Of a stretch of DNA of 64,000 nt, positions 44,666 through 54,969 are shown piece by piece. The translations under genes and the position numbers were made by a program. Positions within the stretch are counted from its first letter, which is position 1. Each line of letters begins with the position of its first letter. The stretch is taken from contig OY986437.1 of the NCBI GenBank assembly GCA_963920525.1, positions 115,002,715 to 115,066,714 on the forward strand, read 5' to 3'. The stretch comes from Dichetophora obliterata. Taxonomy: Eukaryota > Arthropoda > Insecta > Diptera > Sciomyzidae. The notes under the pieces were generated by a model. That model was given only the letters and a program-made list of their open reading frames with translations, ran no database searches and was not told the DNA's origin.

Positions 44666-46278
44666 CAGTCAGCGAAAAAACTATATGTGACAAAGAATTA
44701 ATTGGATTTTTTACAAAGTTCTTTAAAGCAATTGCCTTTTTTGTTGTAGTTTATTAAGCATGCAAGTATTGTTGTTAAAATGGTATAGAAACAATTCGTT
44801 GTTGTTTGTGCAAAGTCCCGTTAGAAACTGGTTTTTGTTGTCGTAGCGGCATTGCTGAACGAAATAATTATATGTGAAAACTTAGTCGAAGCTCTTGGCA
44901 CGTATCGTAAGCATTGAATTTGTTAAGTTTTTTATCAAGTTGATTAAAAATTAAATTTAATTGTCGGGACTTTTAAGTTGTGTTTAAATTTTAAATAAAT
45001 TTTGTTTAAAATAAACGTAAAAATGCCTTTAGGAACATCTTTGACGCCAGGAGAGCAGGCCAAAATATTAGCATATAGGGAATGTGGAAAAACAATAAGG
45101 GAAATTGCTGAAATAATGCACCGGCACAAAAACACGATCCATAACTTTATAAAAAACCCTACTAAATACGGAAAAACTAAGCGAACTGGTCGACCATCAC
45201 TCGTAAGCAACAGGGTAAAGCGGCAAATAAAGCGATTAGCTGTAAATAAGCAGATAAGCCCTGCCCAAATAAAGCATCAGCTCTCTCTTCCTGTCACTAC
45301 CAGACGGATTCAGCAAATTTTAGCTTCAGATAAAAACATTAATTATGAAAATCGAGTGCCGAAATCTAAACTTCTGCAACGTCATAAAGAAGCGAGAATG
45401 GTTTTCGCTGAAAAGTTCAAATTTTGGGACCAGGAATGGAGAAAAGTGATATTTAGTGATGAAAAGAAATTTAATTTAGACGGTCCTGATGGTTGCCAAA
45501 AGTATTGGAGAGATATGCGTCGAGATCGTGAAGTTCGCTATGCCCGAAACTTTAAAGGAGGATCTCTAATGATGTGGGCTGCTTTTGGTTACCTAGGAAA
45601 GACCAGGCCGTGTTTTATTTCACATAAAATGAATGCTTTAAAATATGTTGAGCTTCTTCAGGATGTCTTGATCGACTTTGGAGATGACTTGTGGGGCGAA
45701 AATTGGATATTCCAGCAGGATAATGCCGCCATTCATTGCGCAGCCTATACAAAAGCCTTTTTTAATGAAAAAAACATTACAGTCCTGGAATGGCCTGCTG
45801 TAAATCCAGACCAAAACCCCATAGAAAACCTATGGGGAATCCTGTCACAGCGTGTTTACGCAAATGGACGTCAATTTGAGTCGTTGACGGAACTAAAAAA
45901 ACGAATTATCCTTGAATGGGACGCTCTGGATCTAACTCTTCTTCAAACGCTGGTAAACTCCATGCCAAACAGGTTGCAAGAAGTAATAAATAAAAGAGGA
46001 GGTCATACTTCTTACTAAGGTTTGAATTTAAAAAATGAAAACGTATTTACAATCAAATAATACAATATTTAAACTCATGTCCCATATAATTATTTCGTTT
46101 GTGCTTAAAAATAATCCTTTGTATTTTAGTTTAATATAATAAATATTCTGAAAAATCTAGCTCTACTGATGTTATTACAAAAACATGTTAACAATACTAA
46201 CACAAAAAATATATTTTGTCAGTTGTTTTTAAGGGGGAGTAAAATTTCGCTTGTCACATAAAGTTATTTCGCAGACTG
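44666..46278 (+). mobile_element. Complete Tc1-type transposon, 1613 bp
   Basis: TA is duplicated at 44664-44665 and 46279-46280. The outer TIRs (CAGTCAGCGAAAAAACTATA... and its counterpart CAGTCTGCGAAATAACTTTA...) match at about 25 of 28 positions. A second copy of the motif lies inside each end: ACGAAATAATTATATGTGA at 44859 on the left and, inverted, at 46079-46098 on the right (ACGAAATAATTATATGGGA). This IR/DR layout, two binding repeats per end about 180-195 bp apart, is that of autonomous Tc1 elements with long inverted ends. With an intact transposase frame the element looks complete. Confidence 0.92.
45023..46018 (+). CDS. Tc1-type transposase, intact DD34E
   Basis: It cuts and pastes its own element at TA sites in the nucleus. 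I place the start at ATG 45023 (MPLGTSLTPGEQAKIL), preceded by AAAA; an in-frame ATG at 45002 would add seven residues. The product is 331 residues, normal for the family. Domains: two helix-turn-helix units (about 8-110; first TIREIAEIMHRHKNTIHNFI), a GRPS hinge at about 57, a KYWRDMR-type linker, then the catalytic core with D146 (VIFSDEKKF), D233 (IFQQDNAAIH) and E268 (NPIENLWG), 34 residues after the second Asp. GGSLMMWAAFG is the usual glycine box. No stop, shift or missing catalytic residue; the stop TAA is at 46016-46018. Intron-free. Confidence 0.93.
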   Translation: MPLGTSLTPGEQAKILAYRECGKTIREIAEIMHRHKNTIHNFIKNPTKYGKTKRTGRPSLVSNRVKRQIKRLAVNKQISPAQIKHQLSLPVTTRRIQQILASDKNINYENRVPKSKLLQRHKEARMVFAEKFKFWDQEWRKVIFSDEKKFNLDGPDGCQKYWRDMRRDREVRYARNFKGGSLMMWAAFGYLGKTRPCFISHKMNALKYVELLQDVLIDFGDDLWGENWIFQQDNAAIHCAAYTKAFFNEKNITVLEWPAVNPDQNPIENLWGILSQRVYANGRQFESLTELKKRIILEWDALDLTLLQTLVNSMPNRLQEVINKRGGHTSY

Positions 46279-46489
46279 TATATTAAAGATGTTATGTCAT
46301 CAATACACCTAGCAAATACTGCATCAATAGTTGTCCCTAATCGTGTTGTACAAATATTTGGATCGTTTATCATTCGTAAAGTAAATTTATCAAAAAGGAA
46401 TTGTGTAAGTGCCTGTGAACATTCATGTCTTAAATCGCAGTTAAAATTTCCACCAAAAACAATTACATTTTGTGATAACTAGGGCTAGG

Positions 46490-47020
46490 AATCTCATGCA
46501 AATGCATGTTTTCACTGGGCATCTTAAAATGGAAATGGTAAAGTTGTCTATACTAATCAGGAAATTTCCTTAAGATATTTAGTGGTTAGTGCTTATTTAT
46601 GCATATTTTTTATAAAGCATGGTTTTGCATATTTTACAAAATATGCCTGTTTATAAGTATTTCTTTCATATTAATTTCATATTTTTTTGCTTTTTATAAA
46701 TTAATTTTATTTGTACTTTAAAAGGAATTGTTTTTTAGATACCATGCCAATGTCATTCCTGCGTTAATTAATTTCATAATAATTGATGTAATTTTTTTTT
46801 CTGTCTAATGTGTTTTCATATGTTTTCATATGTGTTCTTGTGGTCAATTGTTATTTTACCCTTCGCGCTATAAAAAAATGACAAAAACATATACCAACAA
46901 TAACACAAACGCATTCATAATAGCAAAAAAAAAAAAAAAAAAGCGAGCGAGCCTTATAGTATTCGCATATGATATGCAACTTCTGACATTTAAGTTTAAC
47001 TAAAGTTAACTTAAGACATT
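46490..47020. other. AT-rich spacer
   Basis: ATGCAAATGCATGTTTTCAC at 46497-46516 contains a small palindrome; otherwise no feature recognised. Confidence 0.4.
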
Positions 47021-47024
47021 TAAT

Positions 47025-47358
47025 TTTAATCAATTGGGGGGAAGAGCGGAGATAATAGACTTATGATAACTAAAATATGAGACATATACATGTGATTTCA
47101 AAGTATGCAAAAGCCTCTCATGATTTTAGGTGGTGATTTTAACATAAACTTTAGTTCAGCAGAAGCTGAGCAACTCATTGTTGTTTTGAATGATGAATTC
47201 AAGCTCGAAATGAACACAAATCGAAATGTTTCGACAAATAACAGTGGTACTGTTATTGAGCAGTTTTGCAACGGCTTTTTCATACTTTGAAATCACAAGT
47301 GTGTCTCTCATATTTAAGTTATCATAAGTCTATTGTCTCCGTTCTTCCCCAAATTAAA
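47025..47358 (+). mobile_element. Palindromic element around a Helentron-type endonuclease fragment
   Basis: Arms of about 75-80 bp are inverted: left AATTGGGGGGAAGAGCGGAG to TGATTTCAAAGTATG (47030-47104), right CATACTTTGAAATCACAAGT to CGTTCTTCCCCAAATTAAAT (47281-47358). The centre, 47105-47290, encodes ILGGDFNINFSSAEAEQLIV and NDEFKLEMNTNRNVST, the GGDFN start of the endonuclease seen in copies A-D, but in plus orientation and diverged. The arms also contain ATAGACTTATGATAACT, similar to the 3' flank of the endonuclease in B and D. Confidence 0.6.
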
Positions 47359-47407
47359 TAAAATAATATTAAAGGTTTTCGTGTTATTTCGTGTCATTTG
47401 TGATAAA

Positions 47408-48427
47408 ATGCCGCGTGGTACATACTTAAGTGAAGGCCTCACTATTCAAGCAATTGCGAAAAAAATTAATCGGAGCTTCCATGGCGTTGAAAGTTTTTAG
47501 CTGACACACATAACTATGGAAAACAAAGCGGGATGGCTGAAAAAAGAAGCTTACGAAGCGCGAGGAGCAACTTATCTTACGAAAAGCGAGCAAATCATCT
47601 TTGACCACCAGTCAATTAAGTGCGTTTGTGAACAAGATGGTCTCAAAAAGCACCATAAAACGGTTGATTGGCAGCACCAAGCATCTCATCCATCAAAAAC
47701 TAAAGCCTGCTCCTCGTTTAACTAATTCAAATAAGACACGTCGACCCAGCATCGCCAGAAATAATATGAACACTGACTCGTCTCAAGTAAAAAAAGTCTT
47801 TTTATTTTTACAAAAACAACATGTAGTTATCATGTGTTGATTTACAGGTAATTTTTTCTAACGGAAAGAAGTGGAACTTAGATGGCCCTGATGGTTTTCA
47901 TTATTATTGGAGAGACCTTAGAAAGTAGTCAACATTTTTTTCTAAAAGAAACTTCGGTGGTGGCTCCGTGATGGCTTGGCGTGCATTTTGCATTGATGGT
48001 ACTCTCGAACTGCATCAACTGGTATCATCAAAAATGAAAAAATGTGACTACGTTAATGTGCTCCAATGCAGTTTGGTTCCATTTTAAGGGAGCACCAAAA
48101 AAAGAATGGATTTTTCAGCAAGAAAATGCTTCTATTCATGTCAGCAAGCAAACGCTCGATTGGTTTCGTCGTAAAAATATTTTTTTTCGTCGTAATCTCG
48201 ATTGGACAGCCTGCTACCCCGACCTTAACCCCATCGATTACCTCTGGGGCATTCTAACCAGACGCGTGTACGCCAACAACAAACAGTACGATAGCGTTAA
48301 CGAGCTAAAAGCTTAAATTTTAAGAGAATGGGACAGCTTAGACCAAGATGTGCTTATAAATCTGGTCGATTTAATACCCAATCATATCTTTCAATGCATA
48401 AATGTAAACGGAGCTTTTACTAAATAA
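47408..48427 (+). pseudogene. Dead Tc1/mariner-type transposase
   Basis: The start ATG is at 47408 (MPRGTYLSEGLTIQAIAKKI). Coding blocks in shifting frames follow: [74 protein letters not shown] and VYANNKQYDSVNELKA, ending at TAA 48425-48427. Several shifts and stops break it. The second catalytic Asp reads Glu (QQEN) and the third position reads Asp (NPIDY). It is related to but clearly different from the intact transposase at 45.0-46.0 kb. Flanking TIRs were not identified. Confidence 0.8.
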
Positions 48428-49453
48428 TATAAACAAAAAACCGTTTTAATACATTAGCTGTTTCTTGTTTCTTTTAAATTGTTTTCCTTCAATTTCCTAT
48501 AGTTATGAGACGCTAATTTGTATGAAGCAAGTAAAGTGTTCTAAAAACAACAACAATTAAGTGAAAACAAGAGACTAAACAATACCTAGCACCAGGCCTC
48601 TGTCACAGGGAAACAATAACAAAATTTACTGCTTGTTAAAATTTTTAAAAATATACACTGAAAAAGTTTTATTTCAAAATTTAACAAGACAAATTTCGTT
48701 TCCTATTGTTATAGGCCGTACCTTACAAGCTCTCAAAAACTTTAGACTCGATTTTCTTGAAACACCATTTTTTCTCTCACACCTTTTTTGCACCCAATGC
48801 AATAAAACAAAAATAAAACAGATTTGTATTTGCAGAGAAGTCAGTTAACTTTTACTTGAACAAAGACTAAACAAAATATATTGGAGCGGTTTCATATCAG
48901 GTGTTTTTAAAGTAGCACCATTTTAAAAAAGAAATTCTAAGTATGTTAAAGGTTGAAAGATCACTTGAAGTGGAACTTTTATTTAATGAACTTTAGTTTG
49001 ATCTTTTGGCTTTACATATTTCAGTCATAATTTGCTAAATAACAGCTTTGTTTAAGTTTAGTAAACTGTTCAAAAAAATGTTTAATAAGGTAACTTTTTC
49101 AGTAACTCCAAAGGCACCTCTCCCCTTAAGAAATTTGAAAGTTTACTAGTTGCCTTTAAAGTCAATAGGTTAAAATTTGTCTCCTCCAAATTTCCAAGAG
49201 CTCAATGCGTCGATTTTTGAGATTTTTTTAATATAAGCATTGCTCTAAAGCAACGCCACTGTTTAATGGGTTAATAAAAAATTGCATTACTCCTAGTATA
49301 AATTAAATAGAATATAATTTTCATTAAAAAAATTATTCTTCGTTACAAGAAATCATTTTAAATAATTCCTGAATCGTTTTTTCAGGATATAATCTTAATG
49401 TTGTTTCTCTGGTTGGAAAAAACATTTTAAAAATTACCTCAGTGCAAAGTGTA
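48428..49453. other. AT-rich region without recognised gene
   Basis: No supported gene or element; frames are short. May contain the lost end of the dead Tc1-like element. Confidence 0.4.
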
Positions 49454-50402
49454 TATATTTGGGTCATTCTTTTACAAACCGAACACCAGTCTGACCGCCA
49501 CATTTTTGATTTGCATGAAATTTTTTTACGGGTTCTTTATCGAAAAAAAGAGACACGTGTTCGAGTTTGTTTTTTTTTTGAAAATAGAGAGCGTAAAAAG
49601 TTTGAGATTTTTGTGATTTTACCTTGGAGACAAATTTTCAAAAATTCATAACTTCGGATCTGTTTAAGATAGGACAACTTTTCATTTGAAGAATTTTTTA
49701 GTTTAATGTGCATTTAATTTAATTTAATTTAATAGAATTTAATAGTTTAAAAAAGTGTATGAAAAATTTCATATTGTTATATGCAATTTAAATTTTTAAA
49801 TAAATTTTAACCAATCTCTTAGAAATGATTTTTACTATTGCAAAAAAATTAAATAAACTCGTGCGGTACCTGACGTCGGCGCGCCAGTGGCAAAGTACAC
49901 CTCAAATTCTCGTCTCATACCGTTGTTCTCTGTATTATGTTACCAATAGTATATATATATATTAGGGCGGGTCAATTTGTATGGACGAATTTTTTGGAGG
50001 TCTGGCTCAGCGAAATTCGTAAAATACATGTAATTTCAAGACTTTTTCTCCACTACAGCATATACAAATTCTGAAAAAAAGCTGTGCGGACTTTCGTAAA
50101 TAGATTTTTTTCTCAATTATAAAATATGAATGTATGAAATTTGAAAGAAGTGTATAAAATGTGTTTAAAAAAGATTATTTGTGCTGTCATTTCTAAGGTA
50201 AATTTGGGCGCTGAATCTGAATCTGGCATTAAAAATACATTTAATCCAACTATCAATAGAAAAAATCGTGATTTTTTATCAAAATATCGTGATTTTTGGT
50301 CAAAAAATAAAAAAAATGTTGGAAAATTTGGCGCTGAATTCAAATCTCCCATTTAAATTACTCCAATTCTCGTTTACTATTTAGTACTATTTAGTACCAA
50401 TT

Positions 50403-52678
50403 CTAGTACTCCAAGTCACGTTTGCTCTCTGTTTTGGGCCTTTTTTCTCTCGATTCCATCGATGTCGCAATAAAACCACTTTTGTGTTTTTCAGTAACGT
50501 GTTTGGATGCTCTAGTCATCTCTTGGACATTTCGTTCGGTGCTTTGAATGTGGCATGGTATTTCGACGTTAATCATAACCTCATCAGAATCATAATAATC
50601 TTCAGTCAAATGTTGCAATGGAATGTCTCTTGTGTATGGCGGCTCGTGTAGAATATCATCATCATTTAAATCTATCATGTTGGAAAAGTGGGTGCAGTCA
50701 AAATTGATTTTCGGTTTTTTGTATTCTCTCAATGTTGTCCGATCGAGATCACTTCGGATATGTTTTATTTTGTCGATTGCCATTTGACGTATAGGTTTCA
50801 CATTGTGACAAACCATTGCTAGCAAAACATTTTCAGAGCTAGCAAAGTAGCAATTGGCTGACATTACACTGTGAACAACGGAAAGTATATTCGGTGGCAG
50901 ATAATTCGTCCATTGTATAAATTTGAAGAACAAAACACTTCCGTATGCCATTGAATTGTAATATTTAACGTTGAAGTACATTGGAATGTACACTTTCATC
51001 ACGTATGTGGCCAAAATTCGCAAGTTTTTTTGACGGTTTGTCCGTAGTTATGTACGTACGTAAAATTCGAGCAGCTTTTGTTAACCACCTAGCATGATGT
51101 ATTGGTCCCAACTTGTTGTTTGCTAGATCAATTGATACTGAGCGAGTTGAAATCGCGTTTGCTAATTTGAGAAGATTTCTTGCATCTGTTGAGAAAGAAC
51201 GTTCATCAAAATCTGGTGATGATGGTGGCATATTTTGGAGTGAAATTATCTCAAAATTATTGACAACCTGAAAAGCAGAATTTTTTTTTAATTCGTTAAA
51301 TTATATAATTTATTTACTCAAAATAATCGTATTTTACTTGTATCGTATCGCAAATGCCTAAAACCGCTGCTAATCGTCCTGTTGAAGTAGTTGGCCCTTT
51401 CGTGAAACTTTTTTCTAGTGTATTGTATAAATGACGAAACGGTAACTCATTGAAATGCAGCAAACATACACTCCAATGTAATGGCCTTTGTAAATGTTGT
51501 TCGAAAAGTCTTATTATACCACTTCTAATTCCAGTGTTAACAGGTTCACCGTCAGAACAGATAGCTACCAAATTATCTAATGACAAGCCGTTTTTATCAA
51601 AAAATTCAATAAGTTTATGCGTTTTTGCTTCTGCGGTTTCTTCTTCCACAATAATATGGCCCAAAAATCTGGAATCTGGCTCTCTTACAACAACTATATG
51701 CGGTTCTTTAATTTTGCGTGTATGAATTTTATTGTTGATAAATTCGGTAACTAATGTTTCGTCTGTTCTGCCATCGAAAGCAAATGCCAATAACGTGGAA
51801 GTGTCTAATCGTTTTTTCAAGACCTCATTCCTACAACGATTGCGTTCTCTTTGAACTTTATTTTTATCGATAATTAACGTTTGATCATTTTTATCTTTTA
51901 CGCTTAAATCTTTCAAAAGTGCAGATGCGAGTGCAGCCGCAGCTCTATTTGATATACCGTATCTATCGCATTCCATAGCAAAGTTTGATAAGGTTACGTT
52001 TTGCATATACGGCCCTCGAACAGCACCTGGAGCTGCCACTCCTTCTTCAAATTCAAAATCCATACTACTTGCACCCATTGATAATTCAGGTTGCCAAATC
52101 ACCTCTGATCTAGTCACTTCTGTAGTTGTTACTGTTGTTAAACTTGGTTGTGGTAGCGTTTGAAGAAATTCAGTAATAGTGACATTTTTATCTGTCATCT
52201 GGTCCACAAAAAATGTTTTCATGAATAGTGGTAGTGGTGTATTTTGACATCTGCAATCCGTTGTTAATAAATTGCAATTACATGTTGAAACCCAAAACAA
52301 ATTTCCTAGCAAACCACGAAAATCAACAAGAACATCGGGTGATTTGGATTTGTTTTTTGATGCTTCTCTATATTGAGCCATGAATCGGTCTAATTTGTTG
52401 CAAATGGATTTTCTCTGAATAATTGGCGTTGGAAGATTATTCCAAATTTCAACAATTTTATCCGCCACATGACGAGTAATTGATTGGAATGAAATGTGTG
52501 GGTTGTCTTCGAAATAGTGCTCTTGCATGAAAAAATAATGTAACAAAATATCGCCATACGTCGGTAGACGTTCAACGTTCAATTCTTTCGCTTCACCAAA
52601 TAAAGTTTTATCATGCTGCAATATTGAAGTTATTTTACGGTCCAGCTCGGGTTGTGATGATGACGGTGAGGTTTCCAT
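50403..52678 (-). CDS. Putative transposase of element 1, two exons, one frameshift
   Basis: Exon 1 (52678-51338) starts MET at 52678, just after a splice-acceptor-like TTACATTTCAG, so a 5' UTR intron is likely. It encodes 447 residues: an N-terminal domain (1-120), CNCNLLTTDCRC (C133, C135, C142, C144; possible zinc site), an acidic/Thr-rich spacer, SNRAAAALASALLKDL, LAFAFDGRTDETL (D302), VAICSDGEPVNTG (D376) and CLLHFNELPFRHL (405-417). A 70-nt intron (51337-51268, GTAAAA...TTTTCAG) joins in phase to exon 2 (51267-50403): IHHARWLTKAARILRTY, VMKVYIPMYFNVKYY, CHIQSTERNVQEMTRASKHV and a basic tail. One extra base in an A7 run near 51025 breaks exon 2. Total about 720 residues. FDGR, SDGxxxNTG and C-x2-H-x-NE recall the D-D-CxxH layout of RNase-H-fold hAT enzymes; this is inference. 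Confidence 0.75.
51268..51337 (-). other. Intron of the element 1 gene
   Basis: 70 nt on the minus strand with a GTAAAATA donor after CAA and a TTCTGCTTTTCAG acceptor. Splicing replaces the stop shortly after the donor and joins GICDTIQ to VVNNFEIISLQN in phase 0. The length is typical of short fly introns. Confidence 0.75.
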
Positions 52679-53094
52679 GATATAGCTTGTATTCTGAAAT
52701 GTAATATTAAAAATAAAATATTAAAAATAAAATATAAGGAATTTAAATTTCAAAGATTTTTATCAAAGATATTTTGATAAAAAATCACGATTTTTTCTAT
52801 TGATAGTTGGATTTAATGTATTTTTAATGCCAGATTCAGATTCAGCGCCCAAATTTACCTTAGAAATGACAGCACAAATAATCTTTTTTATACACATTTT
52901 ATACACTTCTTTCAAATTTTATACATTCATATTTTATAATTGTGAAAAAAATCTATTTACGAAAGTCCGCACAGCTTTTTTTCAGAATTTGTATATGCTG
53001 TAGTGGAGAAAAAGTCTTGAAATTACATGTATTTTACGAATTTCGCTGAGCCAGACCACCAAAAAAATTTGACCCGCCCTAATATATATATATT

Positions 53095-54966
53095 AGGGCG
53101 GGTCGATTTATTTTTCGACAATTTCCCTATGATTTCCGTATTCTATGGGTTATTCCATGAAAATTTGCCAAAGGAACCATACCTCTATCGTTAAAATCGA
53201 GTCCCCTACTTTTTGTTGGTAGATTTTTTCCCAAATTGACGTTCGTATGAAATATTACCTACACGTTCACATCCATAACTCAAAAACTATCGATCGGGTT
53301 TAATCGCCAGTAGGCGCGTTGGAAAGGTGAGCTCATTTTGATCAATTTACAAACATTGGTCCAACGGTTCAAAAGTTACGGGCATTTTTGTCCAAATTTT
53401 GGAGCATTTTTCCATTTTTTTCATGATTTTGTCCAAGAACATTACTTTCATGGCGATTTTTTTGGCTCAATTTTTTTGACTTACGAAGCTTACGAACCTT
53501 ACGTTACGACTGCACTGATTTGCGCTTTACATTATTGGCATATTTTTTCACAGGGTGCACACCCTGTGTTATGTTTGTTTATTTCTTTTTGTTTTTAGTT
53601 TCTTTAAAGACTTCTTTATTTTTGTTTGTTTATAATATTCCAGTGTATGCTAGTTTTGTTTGAGCGTCATTTCAGTGAAGTGTTACTTGAAATAACTAAC
53701 AAATAATCAAACTATTTTGAAATTTAGAAAAGATTTAAAGGTAAGTGTAAAAACATTGCTAACTATTATAGTTAATAGTTATATTATTATTCTATGAAAA
53801 ACATATTTAATTCTTTTAGTGATGGTTTAAAAAATGGATTCAGAGCCTGGTTCATCGCAAAATCCAACAGATACCCAACGCAGTAGTTTGCAACATTTGG
53901 TCTCTCATGATATTTTTTCTTTTGGCGTGGCCTGTGAATTACCTGATATTAATCTGTCAACTAAACGAGATATATTGAAGTACTATTTTTTCTTGGCCGA
54001 ACGTTCAAAAGCCCAAAGCAAAATGTTTTCCTATAAAACATTTACTCCCCAAGTAGCAGACAGATTGTTAGAAATTTGGAATCAACTTAATATTGAACTT
54101 ATACTCAAAGGTAGCATCATTAGAAAATTGAATAATTTGCTTGACGCATAAAGTAATGCAGATAAACAACGAGTAAAACGCGCAACAGAATTCAAAAAAT
54201 TTAAATGACGATACCATTTTATTCGAACCACCGTTTACGCAAAGTTATTCGTATGAACATTTGGAGGGATATTTAAATTACGAAGTGCCACCGTTCGATG
54301 ATCCACAAATTCCTTTACACATTCAAGGAACGGAAAGACATGTCCAATTGCTGGCTGCCACTGCTAAACGAGTTGCAGGAAAGAATGTAGAAGGCGCTTT
54401 GGCGACGACATTAGAGAGCCGTACGAAAACACCAAGACTTGAAAGCAAACAAGACTTTCAGAAAAAATCTTGTTTTTTTCACATTTTGTCTTTTACTACA
54501 CTCAAATTGAATATTTTTTTTTGATAATAGGTTGATAGATACTTTATTATCTCTTAATTTGAATTTTTGTAGAAAAAAAAATAAAAAGGGAAAAAAAATC
54601 AAAAAGTTGGTTTTATGTGTTATTTTGTTTTAGCAATATCGCATGAATTAATCAACCGAATTCGATAAATTTGGGCTAAAACTCTTCGTTTTGAATTGTA
54701 AATTGAATTAAATAATAGATTGAGCCAAAAAAATGGCCATGAAAGTAATATTCTTGGACAAAATCATGAAAAAAATGGAAAAATGGTCCAAAATTTGGAC
54801 AAAAATGCCCGTAACTTTTGAACTTTTTACCAACAAAAAGTAGGGGACTCGATTTTAACGATAGAGGTATGGTTCCTTCGGCAAATTTTCATGGAATAAC
54901 CCATAGAATACGGAAATCATAGGGAAATTGGTGAATTTTTTCACTCCCTACAAATCGACCCGCCCT
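53095..54966 (+). mobile_element. Deleted transposon with GGGCGGGTC ends (element 2)
   Basis: The inverted arms start AGGGCGGGTCGATTT; the left arm extends to about 53480 and the right from about 54720, with about 130 bp (53222-53360) missing from the right arm. Arm sequence beyond the first dozen bases is unrelated to element 1, so this is another family in the same group. It faces the opposite way and is separated from element 1 only by AA(TA)5TT. Inside is an internally deleted gene on the plus strand. Confidence 0.8.
53834..54524 (+). pseudogene. Internally deleted relative of the element 1 protein
   Basis: The 5' part, from ATG 53834 (MDSEPGSSQNPTDTQRSS), encodes the N-terminal domain homologous to residues 1-110 of the element 1 protein (shared pattern: RDILKYYFFL versus YGDILLHYFF; PQVADRLLEIWNQL versus RHVADKIVEIWNNL; IIRKLNNLLDA versus ICNKLDRFMAQ). 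A TAA at 54149-54151 interrupts it; reading on gives a lysine/arginine-rich stretch to about 54190. There a junction leads in another frame to the C-terminus (NLNDDTILFEPPFT, then PLHIQGTERHVQLLAATAKR), matching the last 90 residues of element 1. About 500 codons including all candidate catalytic residues are gone. A 5' UTR intron (AAG/GTAAGT near 53740 to TTTTAG at about 53819) precedes the start. Confidence 0.75.
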
Positions 54967-54969
54967 AAT

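Larger units (their letters stand above)
44383..46489 (-). mobile_element. Helentron-like repeat, copy D, split by Tc1
   Basis: The left part 44383-44663 begins ATGAGTCGCTGGACATATGA and GAAGCGAAGCTTTTTTTCA. The right part, 46281-46489, gives on the minus strand the longest endonuclease remnant of the family: VIVFGGNFNCDLRHECSQAL, QFLFDKFTLRMINDPNICTT and RLGTTIDAVFARCIDDIT, with the GxNFN and TTIDAVF boxes of AP-type endonucleases. In contrast to A and C it has no TTAA insertion, so it shows the ancestral state. A complete Tc1 element sits in it at a TA. Confidence 0.65.
49964..53080 (-). mobile_element. Autonomous-type transposon with GGGCGGGTC ends (element 1)
   Basis: Inverted arms of about 330 bp (49964-50295, 52752-53080) start AGGGCGGGTCAA and are nearly identical apart from a 10-13 bp indel close to the left tip. 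They flank a spliced gene on the minus strand (52678-50403). The (TA)n tracts on both sides hide the target duplication, and it is also possible that TT/AA belongs to the ends. The close match of the arms suggests a recent or gene-converted copy. I do not recognise the superfamily: no THAP, BED or HTH signature, and long TIRs around a single large gene. Confidence 0.85.

Noticed and set aside
51020..51030. Programmed -1 ribosomal frameshift at the AAAAAAC word in the element 1 gene
   Set aside because: The word is not in the required X XXY YYZ phase, and the downstream frame needs a +1, not a -1 shift. An extra base in the A-run explains it better.
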